Positions 31,303-40,561 of a stretch of 42,018 nucleotides of DNA are shown here, piece by piece. The position numbers and the translations under genes are program-made. How positions within the stretch are numbered: position 1 is the stretch's first letter; the number at the start of each line of letters is the position of its first letter. The DNA is from Cytophagia bacterium. GTDB taxonomy: Bacteria; Bacteroidota; Bacteroidia; Cytophagales; Spirosomataceae. The notes under the pieces are model-generated. The model did no database searches and was not told the origin of the DNA. It saw nothing but the letters and a program-made list of their open reading frames with translations. The DNA is taken from positions 1-42,018 of the forward strand of contig REAB01000114.1 of the NCBI GenBank assembly GCA_004293645.1. Direction: 5' to 3'.

Positions 31303-31806
31303 CTACAGCCCCAGTGTATTGATAGCGTCCCAGGTTAAATCGTTCTCGAAGCCTCGACTGAGGGCAAACCGCAACAGTTTTTGTTTCATTGCCAGCGGTG
31401 TGTTGCCGCGCAGGGCGTGGGCTTTTTTTTGAATAAGGTCGTGCAGGGTGGCTTCGTATTGGTCGCCGTCAATTTCTTGCAACCCTTTTTGAATCAGTTC
31501 GTTAGATAAACCCCGCATTTTTAATTCTTGCTTTATTTTGAGCTTTCCCCATTTTTTTATCCTAAACTTTCCCCCCGCAAATGCTTTCGCAAAGCGGGTT
31601 TCGTTGAGGTAGTTTTGCGCCATGAGTTCGGCCAATACCACGCCCATATCTTGTTCCGAAAGCTCCCATTCGGCCATGCGCTGCCGCACTTCTTTGATGG
31701 TGCGCTCTTGGTAAGCACAAAAAGAGGCGGCTTTGTAAAGGGCTTGTTTTTGAGTATCGGTCATTTTGGAAGGGTAGTTTTTGGCTATTGGTGTCTTTGT
31801 TTTCAA
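31303..31806 (-). CDS. recX: Regulatory protein RecX
   Basis: 167 residues from the first ATG, or 153 from an internal ATG at 31764. RecX binds and limits RecA filaments. Three-helix RecX repeats are visible: CAYQERTIKEVRQRMAEWEL, VLAELMAQNYLNETRFAKAF and WGKLKIKQELKMRGLSNELI, followed by a last repeat ending NDLTWDAINTLGL. recA is not adjacent. Convergent with glgE and divergent from the MFS gene with 35 bases between starts. Confidence 0.92.
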   Translation of the reverse strand: MKTKTPIAKNYPSKMTDTQKQALYKAASFCAYQERTIKEVRQRMAEWELSEQDMGVVLAELMAQNYLNETRFAKAFAGGKFRIKKWGKLKIKQELKMRGLSNELIQKGLQEIDGDQYEATLHDLIQKKAHALRGNTPLAMKQKLLRFALSRGFENDLTWDAINTLGL

Positions 31807-31841
31807 AAACCAAATTTCCTCCTAAATCTCCTTGAAGCCAA

Positions 31842-33161
31842 ATGTCTGACATTAAAACTGGTAATTTTCGCTGGCGCATTGTGCTGCTGCTGTTTTTTGG
31901 CACTACCATCAACTACATAGACCGCAACGTGCTATCGTTTACAATGATAGACGAAACCTTTCGGCGCGAAATGCTCAACCTGCCCCTCGACCACATTTTG
32001 ACGCAAGCCGACCTCAACACTTTTAAGATTCAATACGGCGAGGTAGATACGGCTTTTAAGATTGCCTACGCGCTGGGTTTTATTATTATTGGCTGGCTGA
32101 TAGACAAAATTGGCACGAAAAAAGGGTTTTCGGTGGCCATCATTATTTGGAGCATAGCGGGGGTGGCCAATGCTTTTGTGGGGTCGTTGCGCGGGTTGAT
32201 GGCTACTCGTTTTATGCTCGGTATTGGCGAGGCGGGCAATTTCCCGTCGGCTATCAAGTCGGTGGCAGAGTGGTTTCCAAAAAAAGAACGGGCTTTTGCC
32301 AATGGCCTTTTCAACGCTGGGGCCAACGTGGGTATTATCATCACGGCGGCGGCTATTCCGTACATTACGCTGCACTTTGGGTGGCGTTGGTCGTTTATTT
32401 CGACGGGTGTTTTGGGCTTTTTTGTGTTGGTAGCTTGGTGGTTGGTTTACAATAAACCAGAGTTGCACCCAGGCGTAACACCCGAAGAACTGGCTTATAT
32501 TCAGCAAGATAACCAACAAGAAGTGGGGCAAACCGAAAAAATATCTTGGCTCAAACTGCTGGGCTACCGCCAAACGTGGGCCATGATAACGGGCAAGTTT
32601 CTGGCCGACCCCATTTGGTGGTTTTATCTCACTTGGCTCCCCGATTTTTTTAATTCAAGCGAGTCGCTTGACCAAAAATTAGACTTAAAAACGGTTGGTT
32701 TGCCTTTTTTGGTTATCTACATTATTTCCGATGGTGGCAGCATATTTTTTGGCTGGCTGTCGTCGAGATTTATGCAGATGGGCTGGAGCCTCAACCGCGC
32801 CCGCAAAACCACCATGTTTATTTGTGCCATGTGCGTGTTGCCCATCTTTTTTGCCGCTCAAACAAACAACATTTACGTGGCCATTGCGCTTATTTCGCTG
32901 GCTACGGCGGCGCACCAGGGTTGGTCGGCCAATATTTATACTTTTGCTTCCGATTTATTTCCCAAGAGTGCGGTGGCTTCGGTAACGGGCATTGGCGGTA
33001 TGTTTGGAGCAGTAGGGGGCATTATTTTGTCGTATTATGCGGCACCTATTCGCGTTGAGTTTGGTTATTTACCTTTGTTTTTGATTGCTGGCTCGGCCTA
33101 TCTCATTGCGTTGCTCATCATTCACTTGTTGGTACCCAAAATGGACGCGGCCAAAATGTAA
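31842..33161 (+). CDS. MFS transporter of the anion:cation symporter type (ExuT-like)
   Basis: 439 residues, 12 predicted transmembrane helices. FFGTTINYIDRNVLSF in helix 1 is the motif of the anion:cation symporter (hexuronate/glucarate) branch. FMLGIGEAGNFPSAIKSVAEWFPKKERAFA is the loop 4-5 signature, and DKIGTKKG (after helix 2) is MFS motif A. Probably imports an acidic sugar such as a hexuronate; the substrate is inferred from family only, and no uronate catabolic genes are adjacent. Confidence 0.88.
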   Translation: MSDIKTGNFRWRIVLLLFFGTTINYIDRNVLSFTMIDETFRREMLNLPLDHILTQADLNTFKIQYGEVDTAFKIAYALGFIIIGWLIDKIGTKKGFSVAIIIWSIAGVANAFVGSLRGLMATRFMLGIGEAGNFPSAIKSVAEWFPKKERAFANGLFNAGANVGIIITAAAIPYITLHFGWRWSFISTGVLGFFVLVAWWLVYNKPELHPGVTPEELAYIQQDNQQEVGQTEKISWLKLLGYRQTWAMITGKFLADPIWWFYLTWLPDFFNSSESLDQKLDLKTVGLPFLVIYIISDGGSIFFGWLSSRFMQMGWSLNRARKTTMFICAMCVLPIFFAAQTNNIYVAIALISLATAAHQGWSANIYTFASDLFPKSAVASVTGIGGMFGAVGGIILSYYAAPIRVEFGYLPLFLIAGSAYLIALLIIHLLVPKMDAAKM

Positions 33162-33222
33162 ATGATTAGATTGCCAATAAAAAAAATCAAGAATTTAGCA
33201 CAAAAACCCAAACAAAACGTTT

Positions 33223-33230
33223 TAGATTTG
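33223..33230 (+). promoter_or_regulatory. -7 promoter element of the cytochrome c gene
   Basis: TAGATTTG matches TAnnTTTG, 48 bases before the ATG. No well-placed -33 TTTG. Confidence 0.45.
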
Positions 33231-33278
33231 TAACCGCATATTTTTAGTTTTTTACCACTTTCAATTCAATTATTTTAC

Positions 33279-33635
33279 ATGAAAAAAGTAACGAAAATGC
33301 TGCTCACAATTGGCGGAATGATGGCCGGAACGGCTGTTGTGAATGCCCAGGCAATAAAAGTACCCGACGAGATAAACGCGCTACTCGCCAAAAATACCTG
33401 TTTGGCCTGCCACAAGCCCGACGTAAAACTCATTGGTCCCGCTTACATTGAAGTAGCCAAACGCAATTACACGCCCGAGCGCATTGTAGAGTTGATTTAT
33501 AAGCCAAACCCTGCCAACTGGCCTGGTTATATTCCAATGGCTGCGCTGCCCAATGTACCCCAAGATGAAGCCTTGAAAATTGGCAAATGGATTGCGTCGT
33601 TGAACAAGACTAAACCCAAACCCAAGAAAAAATAG
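33279..33635 (+). CDS. Secreted monohaem cytochrome c (c551-like)
   Basis: 118 residues. Signal peptide 1-23 (MLLTIGGMMAGTAVVNAQ). Haem motif CLACH with C41, C44 and H45; the sixth ligand is probably M87 in YIPMAALPN. The spacing is that of small class I cytochromes (c551/c5 type). Lysine/proline-rich tail. Periplasmic electron carrier; the partner is unknown, although complex I subunits and a cupredoxin fusion are elsewhere in the window. Confidence 0.92.
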   Translation: MKKVTKMLLTIGGMMAGTAVVNAQAIKVPDEINALLAKNTCLACHKPDVKLIGPAYIEVAKRNYTPERIVELIYKPNPANWPGYIPMAALPNVPQDEALKIGKWIASLNKTKPKPKKK

Positions 33636-33652
33636 CAGTTTGTGAAATCTGC

Positions 33653-33697
33653 CAAACAAAGCCGACCGTCAAAAGCGTCGGCTTTGTTTGTTTTTTT
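33653..33697 (+). terminator. Terminator of the cytochrome c gene
   Basis: 14-bp stem (33653-33666 with 33677-33690), 10-base loop, followed by seven T residues. Confidence 0.9.
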
Positions 33698-33741
33698 GAA
33701 AGTGCTTTTGCAACTTGTGCCTTCTAACCGCCCGCTGTCTT

Positions 33742-34470
33742 TTGAAATCTATTTGTTGTTGTTTATTGGCCTGTTTGCTGTCGTTTGGGGTTGTGGCTCA
33801 AACCGACTCTACCAAGCGTGTGCCAACCGCCAAGGTTGCTGTGAAGCAAGCCCCCAACGACCGAGCCACCATAAAGTTGCGGCAGCCCAGCAACGCCCGC
33901 CTCGACGACTACCGCAGTCGCCGCGACTACGACTATACCCGCGACGTAGCGCCCCCGCAAAGTCCCATCGACCGCTTTTGGGCGTGGTTGAGCGAAAAAA
34001 TAGGCAACTTTTTGAAAAGTAAATCTTTTGATAGTTTTTGGCAATACGTCATTTTGGCGTTGGTGGCTGCGTTGGCGTTGTGGCTGGCTTGGAAATCGGA
34101 GTTTTTGGGCAATATGTTTGGTAATACGCCCCAAAATGCCCTCGATTATGAAGCCTTGACCGAGAATATCCACGAACTTGATTTTACTGATTTGATAGAG
34201 AAAGCCGTAGAGCAGCGCAACTATCGGTTGGCGGTGCGGCTTTATTACCTCAAAACCCTTAAGCAACTCACCGACAAAAACCACATTGAATGGCAACCCA
34301 CCAAAACCAACCGTTCGTATTTGTATGAATTAGGGCAGTCGCCGTTGTATGCTGGTTTTGAGGATATTACGCAGCAATTTGAGTATGTTTGGTACGGCGA
34401 TTTTCCTGTTTCGGAGGTTGCATTTGGCCAACTGAAAACGCAATTTCAAACATTTTTAGCAAAAGTATAA
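33742..34470 (+). CDS. DUF4129-like membrane protein
   Basis: 242 residues from a TTG at 33742, preferred over TTG 33715 because it yields a standard signal peptide (MKSICCCLLACLLSFGVVAQ). An Arg/Asp-rich periplasmic linker follows (DDYRSRRDYDYTRD), then one transmembrane helix at about 101-120 (VILALVAALALWLAW) and the C-terminal DUF4129 domain (about 145-242: RNYRLAVRLYYLKTLKQL, YELGQSPLYAGF, FEYVWYGDFPVS). In other genomes such proteins sit in MoxR/DUF58 clusters and are thought to act in envelope assembly. The DUF4350 gene follows by 10 bases. Confidence 0.75.
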   Translation: MKSICCCLLACLLSFGVVAQTDSTKRVPTAKVAVKQAPNDRATIKLRQPSNARLDDYRSRRDYDYTRDVAPPQSPIDRFWAWLSEKIGNFLKSKSFDSFWQYVILALVAALALWLAWKSEFLGNMFGNTPQNALDYEALTENIHELDFTDLIEKAVEQRNYRLAVRLYYLKTLKQLTDKNHIEWQPTKTNRSYLYELGQSPLYAGFEDITQQFEYVWYGDFPVSEVAFGQLKTQFQTFLAKV

Positions 34471-34480
34471 ATCCGATTTT

Positions 34481-35671
34481 GTGTTGAATCTCAAAAATAA
34501 ATATCTCTGGTTTTTAATCGTAGTTTTGGTGGGCTACGGGTTGTTTGAGTATTACAGACCCAAGCCACTCGATTGGAACGCCACCTACGCAAACAAAGAC
34601 AAAATTCCGTTTGGAACGCAAGCGTTTTTTGAGTTGTTGCCCGATGTGTTTAAAAATCAGCCGATTACGGTCTTGCGTGAGCCTGTTTACAATCATTTGA
34701 CCGAAGGCAAATTGCCCGAACGCAGCACGTATCTGTTCGTAAATCGATCGTTTGAGGTTGATGGAAACGATTACCGCGAGCTGCTTCGCTACGCCAAACG
34801 GGGCAATACCGTTTTTGTGTCGGCCTATTATTTTTCTGATACGCTGATGAAGGCGTTGGGTGTCAAAGCCGAGTTGAAAGAGTTTTCGATGCGCGACACT
34901 ACGCTGAACATGAATTTTGTGAATCCAGCTTTTAGAAAAGTGGGTGGCTACGTTTTTTCGCAAGACGATGGTCGCAATTATTTTTCAATCAAAAACCCGC
35001 GCAATGTTGTAGTGCTGGCCCGAAATGCCCGTAAAGAACCCATTTTTTTGAGCATAAAATACGGTGAAGGTACTTTTTACCTGCATACGTTGCCGCTCGC
35101 GCTCACCAATTATTACGTACTTCGCGCTCCTACCAGCGATTTTGCCTTCAAGAGCATGTCTTACTTGCCGTTGCAGCCTATTTATTGGGACGAATACCAA
35201 AAACAGGGGCGTTTTGGCGAAAACGAGCAGTCGTTGCTGCGTTATGTCATGAGCCAACCCGCGCTCAAATGGGCTTATTACCTCACGCTATTTGGATTGG
35301 TGCTGTTTGCTGTTTTTGCTGGAAAACGCACCCAACGGGTTATTCCTATTGTAACAGCACCTGCCAATACGTCGTTGGAGTTTGTACAAACCATTGGTCA
35401 AATGTATTTTCAGCAAGGCAATCATGCCCAAATTGCCCAGCAGAAAATAAAGCATTTAATGGCTTACGTAGCGAGTCGTTTTTACTTGAAAACCAATACA
35501 ATAGACGAAGATTTTTTGGAAACATTGGCAAAAAAAAGCGGCTTCCCGCGCTCCGAAATCAATACGCTTTTTGGGGAAATAGAAAAAGCAGAGAAATCGG
35601 TACGGCTTTCTGAATATGGCCTGCTGCACCTTAATAAATTGATTGAAAATTTTTACGAAGCCACGCGATAG
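34481..35671 (+). CDS. DUF4350-like membrane protein
   Basis: 396 residues from a GTG at 34481. N-terminal transmembrane helix (YLWFLIVVLVGYGLFEYY). The extracytoplasmic domain at about 28-240 contains DWNATYANKDKIPFGTQAFFELLPD, the DUF4350 hallmark (GATase-like fold). A second helix lies at about 268-285 (YYLTLFGLVLFAVFAGKR) and a helical cytoplasmic domain follows. Paired with the DUF4129 gene as in MoxR-DUF58-DUF4129-DUF4350 clusters, but here the MoxR ATPase and DUF58 genes do not follow; a 31-bp inverted repeat and a protease gene do. Confidence 0.82.
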   Translation: MLNLKNKYLWFLIVVLVGYGLFEYYRPKPLDWNATYANKDKIPFGTQAFFELLPDVFKNQPITVLREPVYNHLTEGKLPERSTYLFVNRSFEVDGNDYRELLRYAKRGNTVFVSAYYFSDTLMKALGVKAELKEFSMRDTTLNMNFVNPAFRKVGGYVFSQDDGRNYFSIKNPRNVVVLARNARKEPIFLSIKYGEGTFYLHTLPLALTNYYVLRAPTSDFAFKSMSYLPLQPIYWDEYQKQGRFGENEQSLLRYVMSQPALKWAYYLTLFGLVLFAVFAGKRTQRVIPIVTAPANTSLEFVQTIGQMYFQQGNHAQIAQQKIKHLMAYVASRFYLKTNTIDEDFLETLAKKSGFPRSEINTLFGEIEKAEKSVRLSEYGLLHLNKLIENFYEATR

Positions 35672-35754
35672 GTTTTGTTTCGTGGCAACGCCTATTAGTA
35701 ATAAGCTCACAAACAAGAGTTTTTACTCTTTTTGGTACGATTTTTGTTCGTAAG

Positions 35755-35829
35755 TTTCTGTCGTGCTGAGGAACAAAGCATCTAAAAACCGATGCGGATT
35801 AGATGCTTCGTTCCTCAGCACGACAGAAA
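35755..35829. repeat. 31-bp inverted repeat
   Basis: Arms 35755-35785 and 35799-35829 with a 13-base loop and one mismatch in 31. The right arm contains GATGCTTCGTTCCTCAGCAC, a word common in dispersed intergenic repeats. Ends 22 bases before the subtilase ATG, so the RNA hairpin would lie in its leader. Confidence 0.88.
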
Positions 35830-35851
35830 TATTTTTTTTACCAACGCCCCA

Positions 35852-37297
35852 ATGAAACGTTACTTTTGCCTAATTTTTGCCATTTTTACAATCAACGCCG
35901 AAGCACAAAACGACCGCTATTTGATTTTACTCAAAGATAAAGTGGGTAGTCCGTACAGCGTGGGGCAGCCTTCGGGTTTTCTGAGCAACCGTGCCATTCA
36001 ACGGCGGCAGCGGCAGCAAATTGCCATTATTGAGCGCGATTTGCCCGTCAATCCGAGTTATATTTCGCAGCTTGCTGGCACGGGTGCGCGGGTGCTTTAC
36101 TCGTCGCGGTGGCTCAATGCGGTGCTGGTGCAGGCCGACACTACCATTCATAAAGCCATCAAGCAATTGGCTTGTTACAAAAATACCTACCGCAATGGCC
36201 CGCTCAATGCCACCGCCACTTACCCGCTCGTTAATGCGGGGGTGCAGGGTAGCGAGGTTTTGCAAAACAGCTTAAATATTACACAACTAACTCAAAATCA
36301 GGCTAATACTAATTATGGGCTTGCCAAAAAACAAGTAACCATGCTTGGGGCTGATGTCATGCACAACCAAAATTACCAGGGACAAGGAATGTGGGTGGGT
36401 GTTTTTGATTCGGGCTTTTTGAACGCCAACAACCTGCGTTCGTTCGATTCTTTGTTTACCCAAAATCGGGTAATAACTACTTACGATTTTGTAGATGGCA
36501 ACGCCAATGTTTTTGACGACGACCGACACGGTACAATGGTGCTGTCGTGCATGGCGGCCAATTGGCCCAACGTAATGGTAGGCACTGCGCCCAAAGCGTC
36601 TTATGCACTTTTTAGAACCGAGACAACCGCCTCCGAAACGCCCGCCGAAGAGGCCTACTGGCTCTTTGCCGCCGAGCGCGCCGACAGCCTCGGCATTGAC
36701 GTTATAAACTCGTCTTTGGGGTATTTTGAATTTGACAATGCCGCCCAAAACTACAAATACACTGAATTGAACGGCAACAAAGCCCTCGTAACAAAAGCCG
36801 CCAACTGGGCGGTTGGGGCAGGAATGGTGGTGGTCAATTCGGCAGGAAACGAGCGTGCCAATTCTTGGAAGTACATCATTGCCCCCGCCGACGGCGACTC
36901 GGTGCTGGCCATTGCTGCCGTAGATTCTAACCAAGTTATTACGTTTTTTAGCTCATTGGGGCCGTCGGCTGATGGGCGCGTAAAGCCCGATTTGGCCGCC
37001 ATGGGTTTACAGGTGGCGGTGGCATTTACAGATGGCAGCATTGTGGCGGCGGCGGGGACTTCTTTTTCATCGCCACTTACGGCGGGTTTGGTGGCGGGTT
37101 TTTGGCAGGCTTACCCGTGCCTGTCGGCCATAGAGGTGGTGCGATTGATGCGCCAAGCGGGCAACCACCCCAACCTACCCGACAACGACACGGGCTACGG
37201 AATTCCGACTTTTACGCGCGCAGCCACTGCCGCCGAGGCTTATTTTAACCGAAAATGCGCGCCCGTAAAAACACAGAAAATGGGGGTGAAGCTATAA
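35852..37297 (+). CDS. Secreted S8 family serine protease (subtilase)
   Basis: 481 residues from ATG 35852, which begins a signal peptide (MKRYFCLIFAIFTINAEA); an upstream ATG at 35792 lies within the loop of the inverted repeat and is unlikely. After a propeptide-like region (about 20-175) the catalytic triad is D186 (GVFDSGF), H226 (DRHGTMV) and S404 (GTSFSSPLTAGLVAGF), with oxyanion N333 (NSAGNE). It is short, with no C-terminal sorting domain of the Por system and only a brief tail after the catalytic domain. Predicted exported protease. Confidence 0.93.
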   Translation: MKRYFCLIFAIFTINAEAQNDRYLILLKDKVGSPYSVGQPSGFLSNRAIQRRQRQQIAIIERDLPVNPSYISQLAGTGARVLYSSRWLNAVLVQADTTIHKAIKQLACYKNTYRNGPLNATATYPLVNAGVQGSEVLQNSLNITQLTQNQANTNYGLAKKQVTMLGADVMHNQNYQGQGMWVGVFDSGFLNANNLRSFDSLFTQNRVITTYDFVDGNANVFDDDRHGTMVLSCMAANWPNVMVGTAPKASYALFRTETTASETPAEEAYWLFAAERADSLGIDVINSSLGYFEFDNAAQNYKYTELNGNKALVTKAANWAVGAGMVVVNSAGNERANSWKYIIAPADGDSVLAIAAVDSNQVITFFSSLGPSADGRVKPDLAAMGLQVAVAFTDGSIVAAAGTSFSSPLTAGLVAGFWQAYPCLSAIEVVRLMRQAGNHPNLPDNDTGYGIPTFTRAATAAEAYFNRKCAPVKTQKMGVKL

Positions 37298-37322
37298 AAT
37301 TGCCCACAAAGTTTACGGAAAT

Positions 37323-37370
37323 AAAAATGCAAAGCCCGCAAAGAAAAAACTTTGCGGGCTTTGCATTTTT
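37323..37370. terminator. Bidirectional terminator
   Basis: Perfect 21-bp stem (37323-37343 with 37350-37370), 6-base A loop and A/T ends, between the convergent subtilase and metallopeptidase genes. Confidence 0.92.
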
Positions 37371-37413
37371 GATTGGTTTTGGTTTACAAAATCTATCCCA
37401 AACTATCTCATTA

Positions 37414-39801
37414 TCAGTTTTTTGCGCCGCCTTGTTGCCCTGCTTTGGGTTGTTGGCTTTGAATGGCCTCGCGCATGGGGTTTGGCCCGCGCTGAAACCC
37501 TTGGCTCTTAAACATTTGAAACTTAGTAGGCTTGGCAGGCTGACGCGGAAACGTGTTGTTTTCTTCGTCAATGTCGGCTATTTCGCGGAAAGGGTCGAGC
37601 GTCCACTGCACCACTTTTTTCTTGCTCAATATTACCTTGCTAATGTCTTGGTCGTTCAATCGCCAGATTTCGGCGGGGAAACGCGCCACCGAATCGGTGC
37701 CATCTTCGTACTGCATTTTGATAATAACGGGCATGGGCAAACCGCCTTTATTTTTAACTTTGATGGTATAAAAATTCATACCCGATTCTGCCAATTTGCG
37801 CTCGTCTTCGCCCAAACTTGCCAAATAGCCGTCGTATTTTTTCTTGTCGGCTTCGGTTAATTTGTAGGGGTCGTAGGTGTTGTAAAAATCTTTCATGTCG
37901 GGATTTTTCTCCACCACGCTTTCTTTGATGTACTCGCGGTCGCGTTTGCGGGCCATGGTTTCGCGTTTGTCTTCTGCCTGTTTTCTGCCTTCTGCCTTGT
38001 TTATTTCTGGATTTTGGGCATCAATGGCAAACCATTCTACTTCGGTCAAGTCTTGATTGGCAGGTTCAGTACCATAAAACCAGCCTTTCCAGAACCAATC
38101 TAAGTCCACGCCACTGGCATCTTCCATGGTTCTAAAAAAATCGGCGGGCGTAGGATTTTTGAACGCCCAACGGCGGCTGTATTCTTTGAAAGCATAGTCG
38201 AAGAGTTCGCGGCCCATGATGGTCTCGCGCAAGATGTTTAGCCCCGTGGCAGGCTTGGCGTAGGCGTTTGGTCCAAAGGCCATGATGTTGTCCGAACTGC
38301 TCATGATGGGTACTTGCTGGGTAGCGTCGGTTTTCATGTATTCTACAATGGCCTGCGGCTCGCCGCGCCGCGCTGGATAATCTCTATCCCATTCTTTTTC
38401 AGCGAGATACTGCACAAAAGTATTCAAACCTTCGTCCATCCAACTCCACTGACGTTCGTCAGAATTTACAATCATGGGAAAGAAATTGTGCCCTACTTCG
38501 TGGATAATTACGCCAATCATGGCATACTTTACTTGCTCCGAGTACGTGCCGTCGGCTTCGGGGCGGCCACCGTTGAACGAAATCATGGGATATTCCATGC
38601 CACCACCCGCCGTAGAATGGCAAGAGTACGCCACGGGATAAGGATAATCTATCGAATATTTGGAATAACTGCGAATGGTATGGGCCACCACCATGGTAGA
38701 ATATTGCCCCCAAAGCGGGTTTCCTTCCTTTGGATAAAGCGACATACACATCACTTTTTTGCCCGCTTGGTCTATTTGCATGGCGTCCCAAATAAACTTA
38801 CGCGACGACGCAAAGGCAAAATCGCGGACGTTTTCAGCTTTGTAAATCCACGTTTTTTTGCCCGATGGCTTCCCTTTTTCAGCTTTTTCGGCTTCTTCTT
38901 GGCTCACTATCAGTACGGGGCGCGTGGCAGTTTTGGCTTTTTCCATGCGTTTCATTTGCTCGGCGGTTAGCACTTGGGCGGCGTTTTGTAGTTCACCCGT
39001 TGCTCCTACCACGTGGTCGTTGGGTACAGTAATGGCCACTTTGTAGTTGCCAAAAGTGAGTGTAAACTCGCCTTGCCCCAAAAATTGTTTGTTCATCCAG
39101 CCGTTTACGTCGTCATAAACGCACATTCTTGGAAACCAGTGGGCAATAAAATAATTGGCGTTGCCGTCTTTGGCAAAAAACTCAAAACCAGAGCGTCCGT
39201 AATATTCGGTAATGTTGTAATTCCAATCTATTTGAAAAGCATAGCTCTGTCCATTGCGAATGGGGGTGGGCAACTCAATGCGCATCATGGTATTGTTGAT
39301 GGTATATTTGAGGGTTTGCTGGGTTTTGGCATCGCGCACGCTCGTTATTTTGTAGCCGTATTCTTTGTCGGTACTTATGGAGGTGCGCACCGAACTGGGT
39401 GAGCCAATGGCCTTTACGGCACTTGATGACATTTGGGTTTGAACGCTGCTGTTCTGCGAAAGCGCGTTGATGGAGCCTTTTTGAAATAAGTTTTGGTCTA
39501 ATTGCAACCACACGAATTTGAGCTCGTCGGGTGAGTAGTTGAAATAAGTAATGGTTTCGGTGCCTTTGATGCTGCGGTTTTCGTCGTCGAGTTCGGCTTT
39601 GATGTCGTAGTCGGCGCGTTGTTGCCAAAAATCTTTGCCAGGCGCACCCGATGCCGTGCGGGTGGTGTTGGGCGTGGGCAGTTCAGTTCCCATTTGTTCA
39701 AAGCGCGTGTTGGCGTGGTAGTTGCCAGGAGCTTGCGCTTTTAAAGTGAGAAGCGAAAAGTGGAAAGAGAAAAACAATAGAAGTATTAACAGCTTTTTCA
39801 T
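37414..39801 (-). CDS. Secreted M1 family metallopeptidase
   Basis: 795 residues. Signal peptide 1-21 (LLILLLFFSFHFSLLTLKAQ). Zinc motif H434-E-V-G-H438 with E457 18 residues further on (WMDEGLNTF), the HExxH-x18-E pattern of M1 peptidases. The exopeptidase motif is GGMEYPMISF in place of GAMEN. N-terminal beta domain about 60-300; the C-terminal part contains a charged helical insert (AEGRKQAEDKRETMARKRDR, about 605-630) and ends PKAGQQGGAKN. Periplasmic or secreted aminopeptidase-like protease. Longer charged inserts are common in Bacteroidota homologues. Confidence 0.93.
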   Translation of the reverse strand: MKKLLILLLFFSFHFSLLTLKAQAPGNYHANTRFEQMGTELPTPNTTRTASGAPGKDFWQQRADYDIKAELDDENRSIKGTETITYFNYSPDELKFVWLQLDQNLFQKGSINALSQNSSVQTQMSSSAVKAIGSPSSVRTSISTDKEYGYKITSVRDAKTQQTLKYTINNTMMRIELPTPIRNGQSYAFQIDWNYNITEYYGRSGFEFFAKDGNANYFIAHWFPRMCVYDDVNGWMNKQFLGQGEFTLTFGNYKVAITVPNDHVVGATGELQNAAQVLTAEQMKRMEKAKTATRPVLIVSQEEAEKAEKGKPSGKKTWIYKAENVRDFAFASSRKFIWDAMQIDQAGKKVMCMSLYPKEGNPLWGQYSTMVVAHTIRSYSKYSIDYPYPVAYSCHSTAGGGMEYPMISFNGGRPEADGTYSEQVKYAMIGVIIHEVGHNFFPMIVNSDERQWSWMDEGLNTFVQYLAEKEWDRDYPARRGEPQAIVEYMKTDATQQVPIMSSSDNIMAFGPNAYAKPATGLNILRETIMGRELFDYAFKEYSRRWAFKNPTPADFFRTMEDASGVDLDWFWKGWFYGTEPANQDLTEVEWFAIDAQNPEINKAEGRKQAEDKRETMARKRDREYIKESVVEKNPDMKDFYNTYDPYKLTEADKKKYDGYLASLGEDERKLAESGMNFYTIKVKNKGGLPMPVIIKMQYEDGTDSVARFPAEIWRLNDQDISKVILSKKKVVQWTLDPFREIADIDEENNTFPRQPAKPTKFQMFKSQGFQRGPNPMREAIQSQQPKAGQQGGAKN

Positions 39802-39826
39802 ATTTAATATTTAGTTGGGTTTTTTA

Positions 39827-39834
39827 CAAAACTA
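39827..39834 (-). promoter_or_regulatory. -7 promoter element of the M1 peptidase gene
   Basis: The minus strand reads TAGTTTTG (TAnnTTTG), 26 bases before the ATG. No good -33 match. Confidence 0.45.
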
Positions 39835-39912
39835 AATATTTTTGGCGAAAACGGGTAAATTGAGCGACAATTCGGAATTTTGGTGCGACAAAAAACGCAA
39901 AAATCAGTTTCT

Positions 39913-40488
39913 ATGCTCAAATCTTATTACAACGCCCAGGCCGTGGAGGCGGGTCTTGACGAAGCAGGGCGGGGCTGCTTGGCTGGGCCAGTGGTGGCAG
40001 CGGCGGTCATTTTGCCCAAAGATTATCAAAACGCGCTTCTCAACGACTCCAAACAACTCACCAAAAAGCAGCGCAATCAACTGCGGGTTGAAATCACAGA
40101 AAATGCGTTGGCTTGGGCAGTGTCCGAGGTTTCTAACCAAGAAATTGACCAAATTAACATCTTAAAAGCCAGCTTTTTGGCCATGCACCGCGCCGTGGCA
40201 CAGCTCACGTTACAGCCCGAGCATCTGCTCATTGATGGCAATCGGTTTGTGCCTTATCCGCTTATTCCGCACACGTGTATCATCAAAGGCGATGCCAAAT
40301 ATTTGTCCATTGCGGCGGCATCGGTGCTGGCCAAAACCTACCGCGACGACTTGATGGAACGCCTTTCGCAGGAGTTTCCGCAGTACGGTTGGGCGCAAAA
40401 CGCGGGCTATCCTACGCCCGCCCATCGCGCAGGCATTCGGGCTTTTGGCGTTTGCAAACACCATCGGCTCACATTCCAACTTTTGTAG
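39913..40488 (+). CDS. rnhB: Ribonuclease HII
   Basis: 191 residues from ATG 39913; an upstream in-frame TTG would add a basic leader not typical of the family. Cleaves RNA in RNA/DNA hybrids, including single ribonucleotides. Motifs: [20 protein letters not shown] (catalytic D16, E17), [18 protein letters not shown] (catalytic Asp), [21 protein letters not shown] (catalytic Asp and signature) and [20 protein letters not shown]. Length is normal. Divergent from the M1 peptidase gene. Confidence 0.96.
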   Translation: MLKSYYNAQAVEAGLDEAGRGCLAGPVVAAAVILPKDYQNALLNDSKQLTKKQRNQLRVEITENALAWAVSEVSNQEIDQINILKASFLAMHRAVAQLTLQPEHLLIDGNRFVPYPLIPHTCIIKGDAKYLSIAAASVLAKTYRDDLMERLSQEFPQYGWAQNAGYPTPAHRAGIRAFGVCKHHRLTFQLL

Positions 40489-40521
40489 AGTAAATTTTCT
40501 AAAATGGCTTTCTAAAAACCT

Positions 40522-40529
40522 TATCTTTG
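40522..40529 (+). promoter_or_regulatory. -7 promoter element of glyA
   Basis: TATCTTTG matches TAnnTTTG, 32 bases before the glyA ATG; supports ATG 40562 as the start. Confidence 0.6.
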
Positions 40530-40561
40530 CAAAAAAATTACTAAAAAAACGCATCACAAAT

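Noticed and set aside
35792-35851. Upstream start for the subtilase at 35792
   Set aside because: It would place the start codon in the loop of the inverted repeat and put 20 polar residues before a good signal peptide.
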